Shown: piece after piece, positions 1 through 5,759 of the stretch
How positions within the stretch are numbered: position 1 is the first letter of the stretch
Layout: every line of letters starts with the position of its first letter
Position numbers and translations under genes: made by a program
Assembly (NCBI RefSeq): GCF_036014015.1
Contig: NZ_CP107905.1
Location: forward strand, 6,634,001-6,698,000
Origin: Streptomyces sp. NBC_00457
GTDB taxonomy: Bacteria; Actinomycetota; Actinomycetes; Streptomycetales; Streptomycetaceae
DNA length: 64,000 nucleotides
Direction: 5' to 3'
Notes under the pieces: model-generated
What the model saw: the letters and a program-made list of their open reading frames with translations, nothing else
The model's database searches: none
Told to the model about the DNA's origin: nothing

Positions 1-1334
1 TCGATCACTGGGATCCCGAGGACGAGACCTTCTGGAACGAGACCGGAGAGAAGGTGGCCCGCCGCAACCTCGTCTTCTCCGTACTCTCCGAGCACATCGG
101 GTTCTCGATCTGGACCCTGTGGTCCGTGATGGTGCTGTTCATGGGCCCCGAGTACGGGCTCACCCCGGCCGACAAGTTCGTCATCGTGTCGATGGCGACG
201 CTGGTCGGCGCGCTCGTCCGGGTCCCCTACACCTTCGCGGTCGCGGTCTTCGGTGGCCGGAACTGGACCATCGTCTCGGCCTCGCTGCTGCTGCTCCCCA
301 CCATCGCCGCCTTCATCGTGATGGAGCCGGGGACCTCGTTCACCACCTTCCTGCTGTGCGCGATGCTCGCCGGCATCGGTGGCGGAAACTTCGCGTCCAG
401 CATGACCAACATCAACGCCTTCTTCCCGCTCAGGAAGAAGGGGTGGGCGCTCGGCCTGAACGCCGGCGGCGGCAACATCGGTGTCCCGGTCGTGCAGCTG
501 GTCGGCCTCGCTGTCATCGGCGCCAGCGGCGGCCCGCGCGTGCTGCTCGGGATCTACATCCCCTGCATCGTCGTCGCCGCGGTCCTCGCCGCGCTGTACA
601 TGGACAACATCTCGTCCGTGAAGAACGACACCGGCGCCGCCAAGGAGGCCGCGAAGGACCCCCACACCTGGATCATGTCCTTCCTCTACATCGGCACCTT
701 CGGCTCGTTCATCGGCTACAGCTTCGCCTTCGGCCTCGTCCTGCAGACGCAGTTCGGGCGTACGCCGCTGGAGTCCGCGTACGTCACCTTCATCGGCCCG
801 CTGCTCGGCTCGCTGATCCGGCCCTTCGGCGGCTGGCTCGCCGACAAGTACGGTGGCGCGCGCATCACCCTGTGGAACTTCGTCGGCATGGCCGCCGCGA
901 CCGCGGTCATCATCTCCGCCTCGATGTCGAAGTCGCTGGCCCTGTTCACGACCGCGTTCATCGCGCTGTTCATCCTGACGGGGCTCGGCAACGGCTCGAC
1001 GTACAAGATGATCCCCGGCATCTTCCAGGCCAAGGCCGCGGCCAAGGGCCTGACCGGTGAAGAGGCCGCCTCCTACGGCCGCCGGCTCTCCGGTGCCTCC
1101 ATGGGACTCATCGGCGCGGTGGGCGCACTCGGCGGGCTCGGCATCAACCTCGCCTTCCGGCAGTCGTTCCTGAGCGTGGGCTCCGGCACCGGCGCCTTCG
1201 TCGCCTTCCTCGCCTTCTACGGCGTCTGCTTCGTGGTCACCTGGGCCGTATACCTTCGCCGCCCGGCCGCGCAGGCTCCGGCCACCGCCACCGCATCGGA
1301 GGCGAAATCGCAGCTCAGCTACGCCGAGGTGTGA
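1..1334 (+). CDS. narK: Nitrate/nitrite MFS transporter NarK family, 5' end cut off
   Basis: Major-facilitator transporter predicted to move nitrate and/or nitrite across the membrane. The reading frame is already open at base 3 and carries a typical pre-TM1 segment (DHWDPEDETFWNETGEK), so the true start lies left of the window and the GTG at 54 is not a credible start. The NarK-family glycine-rich signatures are visible: GIGGGNFASSM followed by NAFFP, and GLNAGGGNIG. About eleven further hydrophobic segments follow and the tail is short and polar. The gene sits just upstream of the nitrate regulator nnaR, which supports an assimilatory role. Family assignment is firm; the direction of transport (uptake versus nitrite export) cannot be read from sequence. 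Confidence 0.93.
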   Translation, partial: DHWDPEDETFWNETGEKVARRNLVFSVLSEHIGFSIWTLWSVMVLFMGPEYGLTPADKFVIVSMATLVGALVRVPYTFAVAVFGGRNWTIVSASLLLLPTIAAFIVMEPGTSFTTFLLCAMLAGIGGGNFASSMTNINAFFPLRKKGWALGLNAGGGNIGVPVVQLVGLAVIGASGGPRVLLGIYIPCIVVAAVLAALYMDNISSVKNDTGAAKEAAKDPHTWIMSFLYIGTFGSFIGYSFAFGLVLQTQFGRTPLESAYVTFIGPLLGSLIRPFGGWLADKYGGARITLWNFVGMAAATAVIISASMSKSLALFTTAFIALFILTGLGNGSTYKMIPGIFQAKAAAKGLTGEEAASYGRRLSGASMGLIGAVGALGGLGINLAFRQSFLSVGSGTGAFVAFLAFYGVCFVVTWAVYLRRPAAQAPATATASEAKSQLSYAEV

Positions 1335-1360
1335 CGTAACACCAGCGACATCCAGTCGAA

Positions 1361-1392
1361 CCGAGCCTGTCACGCACCGTTGACAGGCTCGG
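1361..1392 (+). terminator. Probable terminator of the nitrate transporter
   Basis: Perfect 12-bp inverted repeat CCGAGCCTGTCA (1361-1372) and TGACAGGCTCGG (1381-1392) with an 8-nt loop, 27 nt past the narK stop. No U-tract follows, as is common in Streptomyces. It separates narK from nnaR. Confidence 0.7.
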
Positions 1393-1419
1393 TCGGCATG
1401 CAGGCAGAAGAGCCGAAAT

Positions 1420-1483
1420 GCCTCATGTGAGGTAGCGCCTGATCTGAGGTAGTGCCTGATGTGAGGCAGCGCCTCATGCAGGG
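1420..1483. promoter_or_regulatory. Three tandem 17-bp operator-like repeats before nnaR
   Basis: Three consecutive 17-bp units, GCCTCATGTGAGGTAGC (1420-1436), GCCTGATCTGAGGTAGT (1437-1453) and GCCTGATGTGAGGCAGC (1454-1470), followed by a partial fourth (GCCTCATGCAGGG, 1471-1483). Each unit holds a CCTSA-N2-TGAGG dyad. They end 57 nt before the nnaR start codon. Regularly phased repeats in front of a winged-helix regulator suggest an operator array, probably for NnaR itself; the binder is inferred. A GTAAC-N6-GACAT motif at 1336-1351 is a weak GlnR-box candidate. Confidence 0.55.
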
Positions 1484-1540
1484 CCTGTGGCCTCACCTGG
1501 GTCATACGGTGCGACGACTCGAGTGCGGGACGAGAGTTTT

Positions 1541-2692
1541 ATGTACGAGGAACAGCAGCGACCGGAACACGGACCCCTCGCCGGGTTCACCGTGGGTGTC
1601 ACCGCCGCGCGCCGGGCCGATGAACTCGGGGCACTGCTCCAGCGGCGCGGTGCCGCCGTTCTGCACGCCCCCGCCCTGCGGATCGTGCCGCTCTCCGACG
1701 ACGGTGAGCTGCTCGCCGCCACCAAGGACATCGTCGAGAACGTGCCGGACATCGCGGTCGCGACGACCGCGATCGGCTTCCGGGGCTGGATCGAGGCCGC
1801 CGACGGGTGGGGCCTCGGCGAGGATCTGCTGGACCGGCTGCGCGGCGTGGAGCTGCTCGCGCGCGGACCCAAGGTCAAGGGCGCGATACGGGCCGCCGGG
1901 CTGACCGAGCACTGGTCGCCGTCCAGCGAGTCCATGGCCGAGGTGCTCGACCGGCTCCTGGAGGAAGGGGTCGAGGGGCGTCGTATCGCCATTCAGCTGC
2001 ACGGCGAGCCGCTGCCGGGATTCGTGGAGTCGCTGCGGGCCGCGGGCGCGGAGGTCGTCGGGGTGCCGGTGTACCGGTGGATGCCGCCGGAGGACATCGG
2101 GCCCGTCGACCGGCTGCTCGACGCCGCCGTCTCACGCGGCCTGGACGCGCTCACCTTCACCAGCGCGCCCGCCGCCGCGTCCCTGCTGTCCCGCGCCGAG
2201 GAGCGCGGTCTGCTGGCCGAACTGCTCGCCGCCCTGCACCACGACGTCCTGCCCGCCTGTGTCGGCCCGGTCACCGCGCTGCCGCTCCAGGCCCGTGGCG
2301 TGGACACGGTCTCGCCGGAACGTTTCCGGCTCGGCCCGCTCGTCCAGCTGCTCTGCCAGGAGCTGCCGGCCCGCGCGCGGGCCCTGCCGATCGCCGGGCA
2401 CCGGGTGGAGATCCGGGGCCACGCGGTCCTGGTCGACGGCGAGCTGAAACCCGTACCGCCCGCCGGGATGTCCCTGCTGCGGGCCCTGTCCCGGCGGCCC
2501 GGCTGGGTCGTCGCCCGCGCCGAACTGCTGCGTGCGCTGCCCGGCGCCGGCCGCGACGAGCACGCCGTGGAGACCGCGATGGCCCGGCTGCGTACGGCAC
2601 TCGGGGCGCCCAAACTCATCCAGACCGTCGTCAAACGCGGCTACCGGCTCGCCCTCGACCCGGCCGCCGACGCCAAGTACGCCGACGCCTGA
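1541..2692 (+). CDS. nnaR: NnaR-type regulator: HemD-like domain fused to winged helix
   Basis: 383-residue protein. Residues about 15-260 have the uroporphyrinogen-III synthase (HemD) fold. Residues about 280-375 form an OmpR/PhoB-type DNA-binding winged helix, ending in a typical recognition-helix and wing segment (AMARLRTALGAPKL then VKRGYRLAL). The homologue in S. coelicolor, beside a nitrate transporter, is known as NnaR, which helps GlnR control nitrate and nitrite assimilation genes. ATG 1541 is preferred over the upstream GTG at 1487 because the HemD homology begins shortly after it, although the ribosome-binding site is weak. The tandem repeats at 1420-1483 probably serve autoregulation. 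Whether the HemD domain still makes uroporphyrinogen III (for sirohaem in nitrite reductase) or only senses a tetrapyrrole is unknown. The 3' end overlaps the convergent DUF1772 gene by 52 bp. Confidence 0.88.
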   Translation: MYEEQQRPEHGPLAGFTVGVTAARRADELGALLQRRGAAVLHAPALRIVPLSDDGELLAATKDIVENVPDIAVATTAIGFRGWIEAADGWGLGEDLLDRLRGVELLARGPKVKGAIRAAGLTEHWSPSSESMAEVLDRLLEEGVEGRRIAIQLHGEPLPGFVESLRAAGAEVVGVPVYRWMPPEDIGPVDRLLDAAVSRGLDALTFTSAPAAASLLSRAEERGLLAELLAALHHDVLPACVGPVTALPLQARGVDTVSPERFRLGPLVQLLCQELPARARALPIAGHRVEIRGHAVLVDGELKPVPPAGMSLLRALSRRPGWVVARAELLRALPGAGRDEHAVETAMARLRTALGAPKLIQTVVKRGYRLALDPAADAKYADA

Positions 2693-3177
2693 CGGCCGCG
2701 GCCGTACACGACCAGGGCCCTTGCCAGGAACGCCAGCGCGAGCGTAGACAACACCGCCCGTACCACGTTCCAGGCCACCCACATGTCCTCGAACTCCTCC
2801 CGCGCGACCGACGCCGAAGTGCCGATCTCTGCGAGGCCGTTGTTCAGCGGGATGTTCACCACGACCGTGACGAGGAAGGTGAGGGCGTACGCCGCGAGGC
2901 CCGCCCACACCCACGTCCGGCAGGGCGCCGCGCGCAGCTGCCACGCCGACACAGCCGCCAGCAGCAGCGCCCCCATGAAGCTCAGGAAGAACACGGGGTT
3001 CTGGATCGCCTCGTTCATGTTCCGCATGACCTCGACATACGCCCGGTCATCACTGCGGGCGAGCCCCGGCATCACACCGCAAGCGAAGACATAGAAGGCC
3101 CCGGCGATCAGCCCCATCGCGACCGTGGCCGCACCCAGTACGAATCCAGTGACAGTGCCAGTGCTGTTCTGCGTCAT
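2641..3177 (-). CDS. DUF1772 (anthrone-oxygenase-like) membrane protein
   Basis: 178 residues with four predicted membrane helices (about 10-32, 62-80, 89-110 and 138-158). A conserved polar stretch between helices 1 and 2 (VMRNMNEAIQNP) and a VVNIPLNN motif after helix 3 are typical of DUF1772. Family members include proteins annotated as anthrone oxygenases, but most, like this one, lie away from polyketide genes and their substrate is unknown. ATG 3177 is the first good start. The last 52 bp overlap the end of nnaR in convergent orientation. No operon partner is visible. Confidence 0.8.
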   Translation of the reverse strand: MTQNSTGTVTGFVLGAATVAMGLIAGAFYVFACGVMPGLARSDDRAYVEVMRNMNEAIQNPVFFLSFMGALLLAAVSAWQLRAAPCRTWVWAGLAAYALTFLVTVVVNIPLNNGLAEIGTSASVAREEFEDMWVAWNVVRAVLSTLALAFLARALVVYGRGRQASAYLASAAGSRASR

Positions 3178-3316
3178 GCCTCACAGTCAACGACCCGCAT
3201 CGTGGACGGAACATGCCCCAGACGCGCGTCGGCATACGCAGCCGTCCACGCCGACCCGGTACGAGGGGTTCCGGCGGCGTGAGGGGGAAGGCACTGTAAG
3301 AGGAACGGTTCCCCAA

Positions 3317-3385
3317 CGCCCCCGAAGGGGCGCGGGGCTGTATCGATATGCGGCTCCGCCGCGTGGGCGCGACCAGCCACGACGG
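3317..3385. repeat. Dispersed intergenic repeat, long form
   Basis: A GC-rich hairpin (CGCCCCCGAAGGGGCGCGGGG) is followed by a segment with TATCGATATGCGGCTCCGCC and ends in GCGCGACCAGCCAC. The two ends match the short copies at 29290-29329 and 52331-52370 in reverse complement, but the middle about 30 nt are specific to the long form, also seen at 47260-47330. It fills the space between the divergent DUF1772 and CGNR genes. Confidence 0.8.
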
Positions 3386-3420
3386 CGCGGCAGCCGAACG
3401 CACAGGTGGGTGACAGGCAC

Positions 3421-4032
3421 ATGGCAATGGGTCGTACGGTCACAGACACATCCTCGTCCGCGTACGAGCTCCGTTTCGACGCCGGGCGCATCTGCCTGGA
3501 TCTCCTCGCGACCGCGACCCCGCACCCAGGCGAAAAGCTCGACTCCGTAGAGGTGCTGCACGCCTGGATCACCGGCTCGGGACTCGTCCCGCCGGGCACT
3601 CCGCTCACCCATGCCGACGCCTCCTGGCTGGTCGGCTTCCGTGAACTGCGCGGCCACATCGGCCGGTTGGTGCACGGCAGGCTGTCGCCCACGACACCGC
3701 CGTACGACCGCTCGCTCGCCCGCGTCAACGAACTCGCCCGCACCGCGCCCCCGGCCCCCCGCGCCCTGCGTCGCGAAGACGGCACGCTGGTGCGCGAGTT
3801 GGACCCGCCGGAGTACTCGGCGCTGCTCGGTGCGATCGCCCGGGACACCGTCGAACTGCTCACCGACCCCGTCGCGCGAGCGAGTCTCAGGCAGTGCGAA
3901 GGGGACAACTGCCCCATCGTGTACGTCGACTCCTCCCGGGGCCGCAGGAGGCGCTGGTGCTCCAGTGAGGTCTGCGGAAACCGCGAACGGGTGGCCCGGC
4001 ACCGCCGCCGCGCGGCACTCGCCCGCGCCTAG
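3421..4032 (+). CDS. CGNR zinc-finger protein with ABATE-like N-terminal domain
   Basis: 203 residues. The N-terminal part (about 10-150) matches the ABATE-type domain, starting with a typical FDAGRICLDLLAT segment. The C-terminal 45 residues form the CGNR zinc finger: a first Cys pair in CEGDNCPIVYVD, then WCSSEVCGNRERVARHRRR with the family signature CGNR. Such proteins are thought to be DNA-binding regulators, but ligands and targets are unknown. ATG 3421 follows GGTGGGTGAC; a second ATG lies at 3427. It is transcribed alone, divergently from the DUF1772 gene. Confidence 0.85.
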   Translation: MAMGRTVTDTSSSAYELRFDAGRICLDLLATATPHPGEKLDSVEVLHAWITGSGLVPPGTPLTHADASWLVGFRELRGHIGRLVHGRLSPTTPPYDRSLARVNELARTAPPAPRALRREDGTLVRELDPPEYSALLGAIARDTVELLTDPVARASLRQCEGDNCPIVYVDSSRGRRRRWCSSEVCGNRERVARHRRRAALARA

Positions 4033-4220
4033 CGCCCGTTAAGTTCCGTATGTGAAACGCCCGTCGAAGTGATTTCGACAACACTCCGTGACCCTGCCGC
4101 ATGCCGCCGGCAAAGGCGTCGATCTTGCCAATGTGGCGGGAATGTAAAGACAAGGCGGGGGGAATGTGCGGCCATGTCCCCCCTCGTCACGTCACCACTG
4201 AGAAAACTGTCACGTCACGT

Positions 4221-4248
4221 TGAACACACCGCTGTTGGCTTCCGTACC
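4221..4248 (+). promoter_or_regulatory. Candidate ECF sigma autoregulatory promoter
   Basis: TGAACA (4221-4226), a 16-nt spacer, and CGTACC (4243-4248) lie 48 nt before the sigma-factor start. This resembles the TGAAC...CGT pattern I recall for SigL-type ECF factors of actinobacteria, so the sigma gene may transcribe itself. The assignment rests on spacing and motif only. Confidence 0.4.
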
Positions 4249-4296
4249 GGTTGTGGAGCGACCGACTGGGGGAACCCCCGGACATCGGAGGTGGGC

Positions 4297-4872
4297 GTGC
4301 GCAAGGATTCCGTCGTGGCCAATGAACGTGCATCGAGGGCCCGACATCGCATGTCCCAGCCCTCGGAACCAGATGAGGAGCTGATGCGTGCGCTGTACCG
4401 AGAGCACGCCGGACCTCTGCTCGCTTATGTCCTTCGGCTGGTCGCCGGAGACCGGCAGCGCGCCGAGGACGTCGTGCAGGAGACACTCATCCGTGCCTGG
4501 AAGAACGCCGGTCAGCTCAATCGAGCGACCGGATCTGTACGCCCCTGGCTGGTGACGGTCGCTCGCCGCATCGTCATCGACGGCCATCGCAGCCGGCAGG
4601 CCCGGCCGCAGGAGGTCGATCCGTCGCCGCTGGAGGTCATCCCCGCGGAGGACGAGATCGACAAGGCGCTGTGGTTGATGACGCTGTCGGACGCGCTCGA
4701 CGACCTGACCCCCGCCCACCGGGAGGTGCTCGTAGAGACGTACTTCAAGGGGCGTACGGTCAATGAGGCGGCCGAGACGCTGGGTATACCGAGTGGCACG
4801 GTGCGCTCACGGGTGTTCTATGCCCTGCGATCGATGAAGCTGGCTCTGGAGGAGCGGGGGGTGACGGCGTGA
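4297..4872 (+). CDS. ECF RNA polymerase sigma factor (SigL-like)
   Basis: Extracytoplasmic-function sigma factor of 191 residues. Region 2 lies at about 35-100 (LMRALYREHAGPLLAYVLRL, then AEDVVQETLIRAWKN and RPWLVTVARRIVIDGHR). Region 4 lies at about 130-185 (LTPAHREVLVETYFKGRTV, then a helix-turn-helix GIPSGTVRSRVFYALRSM). GTG 4297 is chosen because GGAGG sits five bases upstream; GTG 4315 and ATG 4351 are alternatives. The stop overlaps the anti-sigma start (TGATG), so the two are co-translated. Its likely role is activation when the membrane-bound anti-sigma partner releases it under redox or envelope stress; that is inferred from the pair's architecture. The gene family resembles mycobacterial SigL/RslA. 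Confidence 0.9.
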   Translation: MRKDSVVANERASRARHRMSQPSEPDEELMRALYREHAGPLLAYVLRLVAGDRQRAEDVVQETLIRAWKNAGQLNRATGSVRPWLVTVARRIVIDGHRSRQARPQEVDPSPLEVIPAEDEIDKALWLMTLSDALDDLTPAHREVLVETYFKGRTVNEAAETLGIPSGTVRSRVFYALRSMKLALEERGVTA

Positions 4873-5699
4873 TGAGTGTGTACGGGGGACATCAGGGATT
4901 CGGCTCGGGTGGTCCGGGTATGTCTGGCCCTATGCAGGGATCTCCGGGCCCGAACGAGCACGAGACCGTCGGCGCCTACGCTCTCGGGATTCTCGACGAC
5001 GTAGAGGCAACCGCTTTCGAGGCACATCTCGCCGGCTGCGAGTGGTGCGCCCAGCAGCTCGACGAACTCGCCGGGATGGAGCCGATGCTGGCAGCCCTCG
5101 CGGACCTGCCCGGCACCGGTACGCCCGCCATCGGCGAGTCGCTGTCGGCCAAGCCCTCCCCGCGGCTCGCGGAGAAGCTGGTCAACGAAGTCGCCGAGCG
5201 ACGCGCCATGACCCGTCGCCGCTCCTTCTACATGGTGGCGGCAGCGGCGGCGCTGATCATCGGCGGTCCGGTCGCCGCGGTGGCGACCACGGCCGGTGAC
5301 GAGGGCACGAGCGGCGGCAACGAGACCTTGGCGGCCAGCCCCGCCAAGGAAGCCTTCGACCACATGTCCGACAAGATCTCGGCGACCGACCCGACCACCA
5401 AGGTCAGCGCCAGCGTCGGCCTGGAGCCGAAGGCCTGGGGCACCCACGCGGTCCTCGAGCTCAAGAACGTCAAAGGCCCTCTGAAGTGCTCGCTCATCGC
5501 CGTCGGCAAGAACGGCGAACGTGAGACGATCACCTCATGGTCGGTCCCGAACTGGGGCTACGGCATCGAGAACGCCAAGACCGAGCAGGCCAGAAACCCG
5601 CTCTACGTCCACGGCGGCGCCGCCTTCGCACCGAACGAGATCGACCACTTCGAGGTCATGACCTTCGAAGGCAAGCGGCTTGTCGAGGTAGACGCGTAG
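4872..5699 (+). CDS. Anti-sigma factor, zinc-binding (ZAS) membrane protein
   Basis: 275 residues. The N-terminal cytoplasmic part carries the zinc-anti-sigma signature H52-x3-C56-x2-C59 (HLAGCEWC) after a typical GAYALGILDDVE helix. A single membrane helix follows at about 119-138 (MVAAAAALIIGGPVAAVATT), then an extracytoplasmic domain of about 135 residues with no Cys pair. ATG 4872 overlaps the sigma stop by one base; the adjacent GTG 4869 is less likely. It is expected to bind and hold the ECF sigma factor at the membrane until a signal, possibly oxidation of the zinc cysteines, frees it. The external domain may sense an envelope signal, but I recognise no ligand-binding motif. Confidence 0.88.
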   Translation: MSVYGGHQGFGSGGPGMSGPMQGSPGPNEHETVGAYALGILDDVEATAFEAHLAGCEWCAQQLDELAGMEPMLAALADLPGTGTPAIGESLSAKPSPRLAEKLVNEVAERRAMTRRRSFYMVAAAAALIIGGPVAAVATTAGDEGTSGGNETLAASPAKEAFDHMSDKISATDPTTKVSASVGLEPKAWGTHAVLELKNVKGPLKCSLIAVGKNGERETITSWSVPNWGYGIENAKTEQARNPLYVHGGAAFAPNEIDHFEVMTFEGKRLVEVDA

Positions 5700-5706
5700 C
5701 TTTCCG

Positions 5707-5758
5707 GGGCCCCCTTCGCGTACCTTTGACGGCTGCCCAGCACGTCAGAAGGGGGCCC
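5707..5758 (+). promoter_or_regulatory. Hairpin that buries the helicase ribosome-binding site
   Basis: Perfect 11-bp stem: GGGCCCCCTTC (5707-5717) with GAAGGGGGCCC (5748-5758), loop 30 nt. The 3' arm contains the Shine-Dalgarno of the helicase and ends one base before its GTG start. It may end transcription of the anti-sigma gene, restrain helicase translation, or both. Confidence 0.5.
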
Positions 5759-5759
5759 G

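Noticed and set aside
54..60. GTG 54 as start of the nitrate transporter
   Set aside because: Upstream codons in the same frame encode a typical conserved N-terminal segment, so the gene begins outside the window.
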